This document shows positions 44,242-52,950 of a stretch of 64,000 nt of DNA, piece by piece. How positions within the stretch are numbered: position 1 is the first letter of the stretch; each line of letters begins with the position of its first letter. Below the pieces are notes generated by a model. It had not been told where the DNA came from. It searched no databases and saw only the letters and a program-made list of their open reading frames with translations. Source of the DNA: Sulfurovum sp. (GTDB lineage: Bacteria; Campylobacterota; Campylobacteria; Campylobacterales; Sulfurovaceae); contig JAGXFO010000017.1 of assembly GCA_024637255.1 (NCBI GenBank), forward strand, positions 1 through 64,000. The letters run 5' to 3'. Made by a program: the position numbers and the translations under genes.

Positions 44242-44347
44242 TTTTTAACCTCCATAATTTTGTGTCAGATTATTATAGCATAATATTTTGATTCTCAGGA
44301 AAGCAGTATTTTGGGATTTAAATTTTTGTTTGTTTTAAATACCATAG

Positions 44348-45442
44348 TTACATCTTAACTTTTTCCCAATCAATCTCTATGTCTAAATCTTCATAGGGAA
44401 GTTTCTCAACCAGTGGTTCGATAAGAAGTTTTTTTATTTCTTTGAGTTCCTCTTCTTCTTTCATTTTTTTCTCCCTCTGGTAAATTCTGAAAGATCTTAT
44501 ATTGGACAGGTGTTTTGTGTACTCCGCACTGAAGTCGTGTGTGCCATTTTGGTTCAGCATGAAGAAAAGATAGTCACTTTGGGCAGGCTTCGAAGAAGCC
44601 TTAAGTGCATCTAACGTAATGGTACTTAAGGGGTGAGGTGGCAAACCTTTATGCTTGTAGGTATTATAAGCACTTTTATCATTTTTTATACGTTCAGGGG
44701 TGACTAAAGTATGCGAAAATTCACCGTAGTTCAGTGTACCATCCATTTGCAGCCTCATGTTTTTTTCCAAACGGTTATATATGACTGAAGATATCAATGG
44801 CATTTCATCAACAGAATTGCTTTCTTTTTGGATGATAGATGCGATGATATAGATGACTTTAAGTTCCAATATACTTGGAGTTTTACTAAAATACTCCTTA
44901 TTAAATTTCTCTATCTCTCGTCCAGATATCAGAAATAAGTACTTCATTGTTGTGTCTTCGTCTGCTTTGCGTGCAACGGTGTAACGTTGCGACAAGATGT
45001 CTCCTTCTTGAAAATAGGCAAGCATATTATAGGTGCTTAAAAGTTTTTTTTGCTCAAGTTTCATATCGTTGGCAAGGCGTGCAGTCAATTCATTTTTTGT
45101 CTCTCCTGCGTAGACAACCACATCCATAAGATCATTTGTTTTTTGTTTATAAAGATGCTGAAAAAATAGAAAACGTCCATATTTGTTGGGTTGAATGCTG
45201 TACCAGCCTTCATCGGGTATTTTCTTGAGATTTAACATCCATTTGTCTATAGCTGTAACTTCATAGCCATTAATTTTGAGTGTTTGTATGACACAGTCTA
45301 TGTTTGAGGAGGAGATATAAAAAGTTTTAGTCCCTTTGTTTAATGGAATAAAGTTATAGGCAAGTGGAAGCGCTAAAATAAGAGCTAAAAATTCAATATA
45401 CAAAATATAACGCTTGTATTTTGCTGTAAGTAATTTTTTCAT
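44348..45442 (-). CDS. mltG: Endolytic murein transglycosylase MltG
   Basis: A 364-residue inner-membrane protein with an N-terminal signal-anchor (about 11-31) and the YceG catalytic domain. ASIIQKESN contains the catalytic Glu, followed by VIYNRLEKNMRLQMDGTLNYG and KGLPPHPLSTITLDALKAS. MltG cuts nascent glycan strands and sets their length. A lysine/glutamate-rich C-terminal tail of about 40 residues extends past the family's usual end. It is followed by the glycine-zipper gene on the same strand. Confidence 0.92.
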   Translation of the reverse strand: MKKLLTAKYKRYILYIEFLALILALPLAYNFIPLNKGTKTFYISSSNIDCVIQTLKINGYEVTAIDKWMLNLKKIPDEGWYSIQPNKYGRFLFFQHLYKQKTNDLMDVVVYAGETKNELTARLANDMKLEQKKLLSTYNMLAYFQEGDILSQRYTVARKADEDTTMKYLFLISGREIEKFNKEYFSKTPSILELKVIYIIASIIQKESNSVDEMPLISSVIYNRLEKNMRLQMDGTLNYGEFSHTLVTPERIKNDKSAYNTYKHKGLPPHPLSTITLDALKASSKPAQSDYLFFMLNQNGTHDFSAEYTKHLSNIRSFRIYQREKKMKEEEELKEIKKLLIEPLVEKLPYEDLDIEIDWEKVKM

Positions 45443-45554
45443 AAGTTATTTAATTCCATCTATAAATTATATGCTTATTATATCAAAGTTACATTGCTAG
45501 ATATCCATATGTACAGAATAACCATAACTGTAAAATGAGACTTCACATAGGTGC

Positions 45555-46001
45555 TTAGATATTCTTTGCTAAGAATGCATTCAACTGGTTTGCAAAGGCA
45601 TGGGCATCTTTTATACCAAAAGCCTTAGGACCACCTGTCATCTCTCCGCTCTCTCTAATGGTCTCCATGAGATTTCTCATGGAGAGATACTGTTTAATGT
45701 TGTCTGTACTATAAAGTTCACCTCTGTGGTCGATAGCGTGGGCATTTTTGTTTATGATACGATCAGCTAAGGGAATGTCTGCAGTAATGACTAGATCACC
45801 ACTTTCGCATAGTTCTACTATATGATGGTCTGCCTCATCTGCACCTTGGTTTACAATGATATATTCTATATATTTTGATGTGCCTATGTGTATTTTTTTG
45901 TTGGCTATGACTTTAGTAGAAATCTCCAGACGTTCTATACTTCGCAAAAGTATGGGCTTGAGAAGGTTCGGAAAAGCATCCCCATCAATAAAAAGTGTCA
46001 T
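45555..46001 (-). CDS. YaiI/YqxD family protein (DUF188)
   Basis: A 148-residue NYN-like protein of the YaiI/YqxD family: FIDGDAFPNLLKPILLRS at the start, VNQGADEADHHIVELCES, DLVITADIPLADRII and a long C-terminal helix. The fold resembles PIN/NYN nucleases with conserved acidic residues, but no activity is established. It overlaps the YwbE-type gene by four bases (ATGA) and forms a three-gene unit with it and the gene before that. Confidence 0.9.
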   Translation of the reverse strand: MTLFIDGDAFPNLLKPILLRSIERLEISTKVIANKKIHIGTSKYIEYIIVNQGADEADHHIVELCESGDLVITADIPLADRIINKNAHAIDHRGELYSTDNIKQYLSMRNLMETIRESGEMTGGPKAFGIKDAHAFANQLNAFLAKNI

Positions 46002-46192
46002 ACTATCTCTTTAACCCGACCCACTTCTCCTGTATGTAGACGTACTTTTATTCCATGAGGGTGTGTAGGGGAGTTTGTGAGGATTTTCTGCACTTTTCCA
46101 TAAGTGAGTCTGCCTGTGGACTGGTCTTCTTTGAGTATCACGCCCACATTTAAACCATATTTGATGTCTGCTCTTTTTTGCCCACCTGTCAT
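45998..46192 (-). CDS. YwbE family protein
   Basis: A 64-residue YwbE protein with the invariant pattern R-x-x-I-K-x-G-x-x-V-x-I-I-L-K-x-D-Q-x-T-G-x-L/R-T-x-G (ILKEDQSTGRLTYGKVQKIL), followed by HPHGIKVRLHTGEVGRVKEI. The fold is a KOW/SH3-like small barrel, and function is unknown. It shares an operon with the YaiI/YqxD gene (four-base overlap) and lies three bases after the preceding gene's stop. Confidence 0.9.
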   Translation of the reverse strand: MTGGQKRADIKYGLNVGVILKEDQSTGRLTYGKVQKILTNSPTHPHGIKVRLHTGEVGRVKEIV

Positions 46193-46195
46193 TCT

Positions 46196-46693
46196 TTACG
46201 CTTTTGGTTCATAGCTAAGTACTTTTTTAACTGTATCCACTGAACAAAAGAAGAGAGCATCAAATACAGGGTTCAATTTTATTTTATTTTCGTTTTCAAC
46301 ATCAAAAGGCTGAAAGAAAAACCCTGGACCATCTTCTTTACGTGCAGGCTTGACATGAAAAACAATAGGTTTCAAGGTACGAACTACATTAAGTATTTTT
46401 TTATAATTTTTTTCATTCGGCTGAGGAAGAAAGTTGTCCTGCTTGCTTTCGTTGACGCGTGCTTTTAGTAGGAGTTGAAGTTTATCACTAAAAATGACTT
46501 TATTCCATTTTATTGTTCCTAGTTCTATAGTAAATTCACTATTTCCTGCCACAAGTGGATGGGGTTTTGTTTGTCGGATAGCTTCGAGGAGTTGAAGGAA
46601 AAAATTTTTTCCTCCGAAGTCTTTGGCGCACTGTAAGAGTTTTTCATGATGAAGCTTTTTTTCTTCATCACTTAAAGTATTGAAGTCGCACAT
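46196..46693 (-). CDS. Conserved protein of unknown function
   Basis: A 165-residue soluble protein: MCDFNTLSDEEKKLHHEKL, a basic helical N-terminal third, then a beta-rich half (FTIELGTIKWNKVIFSD; IVFHVKPARKEDGPG; FFQPFDVENE), ending in a short helix. No family recognised. AGGAAG supports ATG 46693; an upstream in-frame codon at 46723 has no such site. It is the first gene of the YwbE/YaiI unit, three bases before YwbE. Confidence 0.7.
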   Translation of the reverse strand: MCDFNTLSDEEKKLHHEKLLQCAKDFGGKNFFLQLLEAIRQTKPHPLVAGNSEFTIELGTIKWNKVIFSDKLQLLLKARVNESKQDNFLPQPNEKNYKKILNVVRTLKPIVFHVKPARKEDGPGFFFQPFDVENENKIKLNPVFDALFFCSVDTVKKVLSYEPKA

Positions 46694-46920
46694 GGTACTT
46701 CCTTGTATTGTATTTTTTTGCAATTATATCCAAATTAATCCTAGCCGCACTATAGTGTGAATCAATACAGTACAGATAGCGATTTTTACTTTTTTTACAG
46801 CGGCGGCACTTAAAAACCAGAGAAACATATCTTTGGTGTATATAGAAGAAATTGCAGGTATTTGCTTTACACAATATCCACACATTTATATCCTAATATT
46901 GCAAAAATTAAAGGATATTC

Positions 46921-47643
46921 ATGCTTAAGAAAACAAAAATTTTAGGATTAATCGCTACAGCATCATCTGTATTCATTTTCTCAGGTTGTGCTCCAGTATA
47001 TGATCAGCCATATGGTTCAAGCTATTACAATAATTCAGAACCGTATTATGGCTCTTCTGCGGCAATTGGACTCAACTCATATAGTTATCCATATTACTAT
47101 GGCGTGCCTTATTACTACTATTCAGGAAGGTATTATTATGGAGGATCTTACCGTGACGGGTATTATAATTATGGTGGTCAAAGATTCCGTCAAGGACACT
47201 ATTATAACAGCGGGAATCGTTACTATAATGGGCGACGATATCGTGCAGTAGAGGGAAGCCACGGCTACTATCGTAATAGAGATAGTTACCAAAGATCAAG
47301 CTACTATAGAAAAAATAACTATCGTAATAATTACAGTGGCAGTGATAGAGCTTACTCTAGTAATGTAAATACCGGAAGATATGCGGAGCAAACAAGAAAT
47401 CAGTCACGAACAAACCTTAGAACCAACAGGGAACGCACAAGAGAGCAGGCGCAAAGAAGCAATAGAAATAATGTCGAGGTAAACAACAGAGACAACAGAG
47501 AAAGAAACGTAAGCCGTAACAACAGCATTAATAGAACCAACACTACTACAACTACAAGAACCAATAATGAACGTACAAGAGTGCGTGCGGAAAGAAATGT
47601 TCGCGAAAAGGATAAAGATGAAGACAGAAGAAGAGGATATTAG
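46921..47643 (+). CDS. Tyr/Gly-rich then Arg/Asn-rich low-complexity lipoprotein
   Basis: A 240-residue exported lipoprotein: the leader ends in FIFSGC, with Cys at about residue 23. Residues 30-105 are extremely rich in Tyr, Gly and Ser (YYYGVPYYYYSG; YRDGYYNYGG). Residues 105-235 switch to Asn, Arg, Ser and Thr (RSNRNNVEVNNRDNRER; NRTNTTTTTRTNNERTR), giving a highly basic tail ending KDKDEDRRRGY. Its only close family feature is low complexity. Such a sequence could be disordered, form condensates or bind surface polymers. AAAGGAT precedes the ATG and a hairpin follows. Confidence 0.75.
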   Translation: MLKKTKILGLIATASSVFIFSGCAPVYDQPYGSSYYNNSEPYYGSSAAIGLNSYSYPYYYGVPYYYYSGRYYYGGSYRDGYYNYGGQRFRQGHYYNSGNRYYNGRRYRAVEGSHGYYRNRDSYQRSSYYRKNNYRNNYSGSDRAYSSNVNTGRYAEQTRNQSRTNLRTNRERTREQAQRSNRNNVEVNNRDNRERNVSRNNSINRTNTTTTTRTNNERTRVRAERNVREKDKDEDRRRGY

Positions 47644-47651
47644 GAAATAGA

Positions 47652-47679
47652 TAAGTCCGCCTCTCTTGAGTCGGACTTA
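47652..47679. terminator. Hairpin between the lipoprotein gene and sorB
   Basis: TAAGTCCG (47652-47659) and CGGACTTA (47672-47679) form an 8-base perfect stem, with further pairing of CTC and GAG inside. It lies between convergent genes and could serve both. Confidence 0.6.
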
Positions 47680-47687
47680 AAGATAAT

Positions 47688-47993
47688 TTATTTGAGTTTC
47701 CCGTTTCCGTAATATTCAAAGAGGTAGTCCGTAGTTGTTGTGACTGCTGCCTCATCCATAGGCGCTTTAAAATGTATGATCATTTTTTTTACTTTTTCAT
47801 GCCAAAATGCTTTAGATTGTCTGCCTTGATTGGTAATGTACCCAAAAGAGTGGCACGTTAAACAGTTTGCCTGTATGGCATCAAATCCTTTACCCATTTT
47901 GATTGGAAAAGGCACATAAGGTACTTCTATATTTTCTTTAACCTGTGAAAATAATGGTGATGCAATCAATGTTGCGATTAATAATTTTTTCAT
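47688..47993 (-). CDS. Monoheme cytochrome c subunit of sulfite dehydrogenase (SorB-like)
   Basis: A 101-residue periplasmic protein with a cleavable signal peptide (ending PLFSQ) and one heme-binding CLTCHSFG motif near residue 44. The rest, TNQGRQSKAFWHEKVKKMI, matches SorB-type cytochromes. It takes electrons from the molybdenum subunit encoded just upstream and passes them to the respiratory chain. The gene pair corresponds in order and type to the C. jejuni sulfite oxidase pair Cj0005c/Cj0004c, from memory. AAGGAAC precedes the ATG. Confidence 0.85.
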   Translation of the reverse strand: MKKLLIATLIASPLFSQVKENIEVPYVPFPIKMGKGFDAIQANCLTCHSFGYITNQGRQSKAFWHEKVKKMIIHFKAPMDEAAVTTTTDYLFEYYGNGKLK

Positions 47994-48003
47994 GCTAAGT
48001 TCC

Positions 48004-49209
48004 TTATATTACATCTACGGTAACTTCATCGATACCATTGTATTTATATCCGCCGTGGTTCCACTTGATGTCTTTGGCAAATGGTTGTACTTCACCTGCT
48101 TCATTGATGGCTTTGGTCATGATGGTTAGTTTGCCGTAACTATTCGGTTTAAATGGATATCTAAAAGTTCTGAACGCATATTTGCCTTCCTCAGCCTTGT
48201 CTAAAATAGCCGATTCCCATGTTTTACCGGCATCTATAGAGACTTGCACCTCTTTGATACCATGTCCACTATCAAAAGCAACACCTCTGACTACAACATG
48301 GGAGCCATGATTGACTACAGACTCTCTAGTTGGGTAACCGATGACTGATTTGACATTCATTTTTGTAATCGGTTTTGTTTTAGGGAACCTTTTTTCAGGT
48401 GTTTCACATTCACATTCATTATCCGGTACACGATATGCAACATCCATAAAGAAGAGTTTTTTATACTCATTAGTTACTGTAATGTTAGAAAGCATTTTTA
48501 CCCAAGAGTCAGAATAAAACCCCGGAATAATAAGTCTAAGCGGATAGCCGTTTAAATATGGTAAGTCTTCCCCATTCATCTCGTACGCCAAGATAATCTG
48601 CTCATCAAGTTCATCAAGATGAAGTTCGCGTACAAAGTTTGGTGTCTCATAGTATGCAGCAGTTTCTTTACCGTTAAATCCTATCCATTTTGATTCCTTT
48701 TTCAGTCCTGCCTGATTAAGTAAATCGCGTAAACGTACGCCTTTCCATTTAGCACAACCCATAGCACCAGAACCCCACTGTATACCTCCGGCAATAGGCT
48801 TAAATGCAGAACGGCTGTTTCCACCACATTGAAGTACGGCAGTTATTTCTACCTGTTCAAATTTTGTTTTAAGGTCATTAAGGGAGATATGAAGTTCCTT
48901 TTCTACAAGTCCGTTGATATGTATGGTATATGTATCTGGATCAATATGGGTAGGGATATCCGGCATATGCCAACGTACAAAAAATAAGTCATTGGGAGTA
49001 AATACGGAAGTAAATATACCTCGAGGTGTTTCCAATAGCGGCGGTCTGTCAGAATACATGATTAGGGGTCTTTTTTCCGGGAAAGCAATTTTTGCTATTT
49101 GTTGATCATCTATAGGTTGTTTTGTGGTACTAGCTTCTGCTGTATTTGTACCTATAGCTGCTGCTCCAGCTACAACCGCTGCTTTTTTAAAAAAATCTCT
49201 TCTTTCCAT
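48004..49209 (-). CDS. Sulfite:cytochrome c oxidoreductase, molybdopterin subunit (SorA-like)
   Basis: A 401-residue periplasmic molybdoenzyme of the sulfite oxidase fold. A Tat signal (MERRDFFKKAAVVAGAAA) is present. The Mo-binding block is AVLQCGGNSRSAF, with the Cys that ligates molybdenum, followed by GGIQWGSGAMGCAKWKGV. A dimerisation domain with VVRGVAFDSGHGIKEVQVS completes the length. It oxidises sulfite to sulfate. I start at 49209, where AAAGG lies upstream; 49236 would put ten residues before the twin-arginine motif. sorB follows 10 bases downstream. Confidence 0.93.
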   Translation of the reverse strand: MERRDFFKKAAVVAGAAAIGTNTAEASTTKQPIDDQQIAKIAFPEKRPLIMYSDRPPLLETPRGIFTSVFTPNDLFFVRWHMPDIPTHIDPDTYTIHINGLVEKELHISLNDLKTKFEQVEITAVLQCGGNSRSAFKPIAGGIQWGSGAMGCAKWKGVRLRDLLNQAGLKKESKWIGFNGKETAAYYETPNFVRELHLDELDEQIILAYEMNGEDLPYLNGYPLRLIIPGFYSDSWVKMLSNITVTNEYKKLFFMDVAYRVPDNECECETPEKRFPKTKPITKMNVKSVIGYPTRESVVNHGSHVVVRGVAFDSGHGIKEVQVSIDAGKTWESAILDKAEEGKYAFRTFRYPFKPNSYGKLTIMTKAINEAGEVQPFAKDIKWNHGGYKYNGIDEVTVDVI

Positions 49210-49386
49210 AAGTTGCCTTTGATTTAAAATCTTCATTATATTATTATGCGATTATGAATAAAACTCTCTTAATAGGTACTGAAATTGGGCGCATATTTAC
49301 ATTGCCGGGGCAATATTTTATAATTACAGGTATTATAATCAATAATTTTTACTTATCAAAGAGAAAATATTGATATATGATTTGAT

Positions 49387-49567
49387 TTATTCAGTGGGTT
49401 CAATGGTATTGTACGATCGATCACCTGCATCCCCTAGACCTGGTAATATAAACATATTCTCATTAAGTTTTTTATCTATTTGTGCAATAAATATTTCTAT
49501 ATTTGGGTGTTTCTCTTAAATGGTTCACCAAAGTTTTTACAACAGGATTGGAAAGTTCATGAATCAT
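49387..49567 (-). pseudogene. upp: Uracil phosphoribosyltransferase (upp) remnant with internal deletion
   Basis: The minus strand from ATG 49567 (with AAGGT upstream) reads MIHELSNPVVKTLVNHLRE, the N-terminus of UPRT. Near 49512 it switches frame and continues HPNIEIFIAQIDKKLNEN, then MFILPGLGDAGDRSYNTIEP to a TAA at 49387. GLGDAGDR is the invariant C-terminal UPRT motif. The whole middle, including the PRPP-binding loop (about 130 residues), is missing. The 181-base span is not a multiple of three, so the two ends lie in different frames. It is a non-functional deletion remnant. Confidence 0.88.
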
Positions 49568-49709
49568 AATATACCTTATCATTTTAAATAATTATATTAT
49601 AGTCGAACTAAACTCATAAAAAATGGATATAGGTAAAGTATTAGAGAGAGTTATGTTAAAATGAAAACAAGAGTAGATGTTTATGTATGTTAACCTATAA
49701 AGGTGAGAA

Positions 49710-51056
49710 ATGACAGCAAGAAAAGTAAAAGATACTCCAAAACCAAGAAAGTCTGAAATTGGTTTTGATGATGTGGTAGGACATAAGCAGATTATAGAAC
49801 GCCTGAAAGGGATAATTAAGATCATTAAAAATCCTGAAATGCTTGAACGTTTTGATACGGTCATTCCCAAAGGATTGCTCCTCTATGGACCCGTGAGTGT
49901 TGGTAAGAGTATGCTTGCAAGAGCCTTTGCAAAAGAAGCAGGACTTTCTTATATGGAGATATCAGGATCTAAACTTTTTGAACTTGCTTATATTAAGGAG
50001 GTGTATGAAATTGCTTCTAAACATGCACCCTGTGTAGTCATTCTTGAAGACATAGATATCAAAGGTATTATGCAGGGTGCTATTACTAATGTTTCATTTT
50101 CAGATATCGCAAAAGTACTGGAGTCAACAAATGAAATGGTGTTTACTATTGCCACAGCTGAGAGTCTTGATGAGATAGACCCTGTTTTAACTTCAACACA
50201 GAAACTTGATTTTTTACTGGAGGTTTCGGAACTCGATAAAGATGCTAGAAAATTCTTTATTGAAAAGATCATGAAAAAACCACACGATCCAAAGATAAAT
50301 GTTGAACGTATTGTACGATATATTGCAGGGATGAGTGCCATGGAGCTTGAAAGAATTGGACGCATGGCTGCACTTAGCGTGGTTGAACAGGACAAAGAGT
50401 TTATTACAGAAGAGATACTCATTGAGCAGATCAATATCATAAAGTATGGCCACAGAATAGAAAAACAAATAATAGAAAACCTCGAAGAGGAACTTAAAAT
50501 GACTGCATACCATGAAGCGGCGCATGCAGTTCTATCTGTTTTACTTTTGCCTCATATTAAAATCGAACAGGTCACCATTGCACCACGAAGCAAAATGCTC
50601 GGTTTTGTATCCTATGATAATGAAGATCAGTTGTCCAATGTAACAAAACTAGAGTTGTTTCACGATATTTGTGTACTGCTTGCCGGGCGTGTGTCTCATG
50701 TTAAAAAGAGGGGAAGTGAGCACATGGATAGTGGCGCGGCAAATGACCTCTCTCAAGCTTCATTGCAAGTTTATGCCGCTATTTCAACTTTAGGGATGGA
50801 TAAAGAACTGGGGTATATTAATTTAAATGCTGTAAATAGCCTAGATAATTATTTCCTAGGGCAGCAAATTGAAAAAAGATTTCTACACTGGATGCATGTT
50901 GCAAAACAGCATACGGAAAAATTGGTTGATGAGCACTGGGACAAGATAGAGACTTTGGCACTTAAGCTGATGGAACAGGAAATAGTGGAGAATGATGAAC
51001 TCTCAAAGATCATCGGTGACATAAAGATTTTAGATAAAATTCCTGAAAGTTTATAG
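49710..51056 (+). CDS. Anchorless FtsH paralogue with degenerate ATPase motifs
   Basis: A 448-residue AAA+/M41 protein. FDDVVGHKQIIERLKGII opens it, and no N-terminal membrane helices precede the AAA domain, unlike FtsH. The P loop is GPVSVGKSML instead of GPPGTGKT, the Walker B is VILEDIDI instead of FIDEID, and the region for the arginine finger reads ESLDEIDPVLTSTQKLDF, without the GRFDR pattern. The protease site looks intact: YHEAAHAVLS and SGAANDLSQAS. It may be a soluble zinc protease with weak or no ATPase activity. AAAGGTGAG precedes the ATG. The antiporter gene follows 17 bases later. Confidence 0.85.
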   Translation: MTARKVKDTPKPRKSEIGFDDVVGHKQIIERLKGIIKIIKNPEMLERFDTVIPKGLLLYGPVSVGKSMLARAFAKEAGLSYMEISGSKLFELAYIKEVYEIASKHAPCVVILEDIDIKGIMQGAITNVSFSDIAKVLESTNEMVFTIATAESLDEIDPVLTSTQKLDFLLEVSELDKDARKFFIEKIMKKPHDPKINVERIVRYIAGMSAMELERIGRMAALSVVEQDKEFITEEILIEQINIIKYGHRIEKQIIENLEEELKMTAYHEAAHAVLSVLLLPHIKIEQVTIAPRSKMLGFVSYDNEDQLSNVTKLELFHDICVLLAGRVSHVKKRGSEHMDSGAANDLSQASLQVYAAISTLGMDKELGYINLNAVNSLDNYFLGQQIEKRFLHWMHVAKQHTEKLVDEHWDKIETLALKLMEQEIVENDELSKIIGDIKILDKIPESL

Positions 51057-51073
51057 GAAGGGCGCAATACAGC

Positions 51074-52273
51074 ATGGATATACACAATTTTTTTCTAGCT
51101 CTTTTTTTAATTTTAGTGACCGCTAGAATTTTAGGAGAATTGTTTGCCCGTGTTGGAATCCCCGCAGTATTGGGTGAATTGAGTGCAGGAATACTCCTTG
51201 GTATTTCAGGGTTTGGACTCATCGAGGTTAATGATGTACTCAAGGTGCTCTCTGAGATTGGTATTCTTCTTTTACTCTTTGAGATAGGTTTGGAAACTGA
51301 TATAGAGCGCCTTAAAGCAGCAGGGCCAAAATCCGTGATCGTTGCTTTATTTGGTGCAGTATTTCCGTTTGCCGTTTCTGCTTTAGTGTCTTATTATGTA
51401 TTTGATCTTTCACTGGTTGTATCACTATTCATAGGCGGTACGCTGACTGCAACAAGTATAGGGATAACAATGAGGGTACTAAAAGACTTACAAAAAGAGC
51501 ATACAGATATTGCACAGATTGTGATTGGTGCGGCGGTGATAGATGATATTCTTGGCGTGATTATCCTTGTGTTTATCTATGACTATGCCACCACTAAAGA
51601 GTTAGGTTTGTCTAATACCCTCAATACTACAGTGTTCATCTTTCTTTTTATACTAATTGCGCCTGTTTTTGCCAATCTTGTCTCTTCTTTGATGAAGAAA
51701 TTTGAAGAGCATCAAAAAGTACCCGGATTTATACCCACTGCTATAATCTCGCTTATCTCACTTTTTGCTTATCTTTCACATCTTTTTGGTGCACCTGAGA
51801 TTTTAGGTTCATTTGCTGCGGGTATCGCGCTATCACGACGATTTATTTTGCCCTTTGGTGTAGGGCTAAGAAACGATGAAGTATTTTTAGAAAAAATAAA
51901 AAATGCCATTACTCCCATAGCTCAAATGTTTACTCCAATCTTTTTTGTAATGGTAGGTTTATCGATGAACCTAAGAGTGATAGATTTTACTTCGGGTAAA
52001 TTTTGGTCATTAGCACTTTTTTTTCTGTTTATTGCTGTGGCTGGAAAGTATATGGGTGCTTTTTTACTTCGAAAAACGAGTGTGCTGCATAAGGCTTTAA
52101 TCGGTATTTCTATGATTCCCCGCGGAGAAGTAGGGTTGATATTTGCAGAAGTAGGACGGCTGAACGGCATATTGGATAATGAAATCTATGCTGTGCTGAT
52201 CTTTGTAATTATCATAACAACTATTGCACCACCATTTTTACTTAAATGGCTTTTTAGATATGAGAACGTGTAA
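51074..52273 (+). CDS. Na+/H+ antiporter (CPA2, NapA/KefB-like)
   Basis: A 399-residue membrane antiporter with about 12 helices and no TrkA-N tail. GIPAVLGELSAGILLG and LLFEIGLETDIERL open it, and AAVIDDILGVIILVFIYD holds the Asp-Asp ion site. MIPRGEVGLIFAEVG is the conserved C-terminal block. Exchanges Na+ or K+ for protons; the Asp pair suggests Na+. It follows the FtsH-like gene by 17 bases with GGAAGGG upstream, implying one transcript. The pairing with the protease suggests membrane quality control, inferred from position only. Confidence 0.88.
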   Translation: MDIHNFFLALFLILVTARILGELFARVGIPAVLGELSAGILLGISGFGLIEVNDVLKVLSEIGILLLLFEIGLETDIERLKAAGPKSVIVALFGAVFPFAVSALVSYYVFDLSLVVSLFIGGTLTATSIGITMRVLKDLQKEHTDIAQIVIGAAVIDDILGVIILVFIYDYATTKELGLSNTLNTTVFIFLFILIAPVFANLVSSLMKKFEEHQKVPGFIPTAIISLISLFAYLSHLFGAPEILGSFAAGIALSRRFILPFGVGLRNDEVFLEKIKNAITPIAQMFTPIFFVMVGLSMNLRVIDFTSGKFWSLALFFLFIAVAGKYMGAFLLRKTSVLHKALIGISMIPRGEVGLIFAEVGRLNGILDNEIYAVLIFVIIITTIAPPFLLKWLFRYENV

Positions 52274-52392
52274 ATTTACACCTCTTAATTTTATTTTTTT
52301 ATGTTTGTAAATAAGTGCAATAAGATATAAATTATACTAATATATAATCTCATGTATAACAAATATGAGGTTTTTTAAAAAAAGGAGTTAGT

Positions 52393-52536
52393 ATGGAGTT
52401 TTTATATGTTGGTATTGGTATTGTTATAGGTGTTGTTGGGATTCTTTTTCTTGATGTGGATTCTATATCAAAATTATTTTCCAAAAAAGAGGAAACATTT
52501 GATGACAAGGCAGAGTATGAAGAGAATGAGAAATAA
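52393..52536 (+). CDS. 47-residue single-pass membrane peptide
   Basis: A short frame with strong signals: AAGGAG at 52382-52387 and an ATG at 52393. The product has one helix (MEFLYVGIGIVIGVVGILFL) followed by an acidic/lysine tail (SKLFSKKEETFDDKAEYEEN). No family recognised. It follows the antiporter by about 120 bases and may have its own promoter (AT-rich tract with TATAAT-like sequences near 52340). Small single-helix peptides of this kind often modulate a larger membrane protein. Confidence 0.65.
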   Translation: MEFLYVGIGIVIGVVGILFLDVDSISKLFSKKEETFDDKAEYEENEK

Positions 52537-52584
52537 CCTAGAATCTGTTTCATCCGAAACTTACATTTTGGATGAAATTTATAT

Positions 52585-52950
52585 TTAGAGAATCGCTTTA
52601 ATTATTTTCTCACAAAAGATTTCAAAATCGGGTAAATTCAAACGACTTTCCCGTTGCTTCATTCCCCACATCGGTTCAGGAAAATAGCTGTCTTCTTCAA
52701 ATCTTGCCATTATATGCCAATGAACATGTGGCATATAATTTCCAAAACTAGCGATGTTGATCTTCTTTGGATTATAATAGGCTATCATTTCTTTTTCGAT
52801 AATGTCCAAAAGGTAGTAAATTTCAGATCTTATAGCCTCAGGAACTTCACTCATTTCTTTGTAGGAATCTTGAGTAAAAATCTTGAGCCAAGGTATTTCA
52901 CTAGCTTGCGTTTCTATTTTGATGTTTTCATTTTTATAGATAACAGACAT
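52585..52950 (-). CDS. HIT-family protein
   Basis: A 121-residue histidine-triad protein with the motif HVHWHIMARF (H-x-H-x-H, with the catalytic middle region), preceded by KKINIASFGNYMP. HIT enzymes hydrolyse nucleoside phosphates such as AMP-NH2 or dinucleoside polyphosphates. The length matches the short Hint/HIT form. It is coupled to the YrdC-like gene by a one-base overlap (TGATG). Confidence 0.88.
   Translation of the reverse strand: MSVIYKNENIKIETQASEIPWLKIFTQDSYKEMSEVPEAIRSEIYYLLDIIEKEMIAYYNPKKINIASFGNYMPHVHWHIMARFEEDSYFPEPMWGMKQRESRLNLPDFEIFCEKIIKAIL

Noticed and set aside
46668..46883. 71-codon Cys/Tyr-rich minus-strand frame between the unknown gene and the lipoprotein
   Set aside because: No ribosome site; two Cys pairs look zinc-finger-like, but the rest is AT-driven Lys/Tyr/Asn text, and it overlaps the preferred start of the 165-residue protein.
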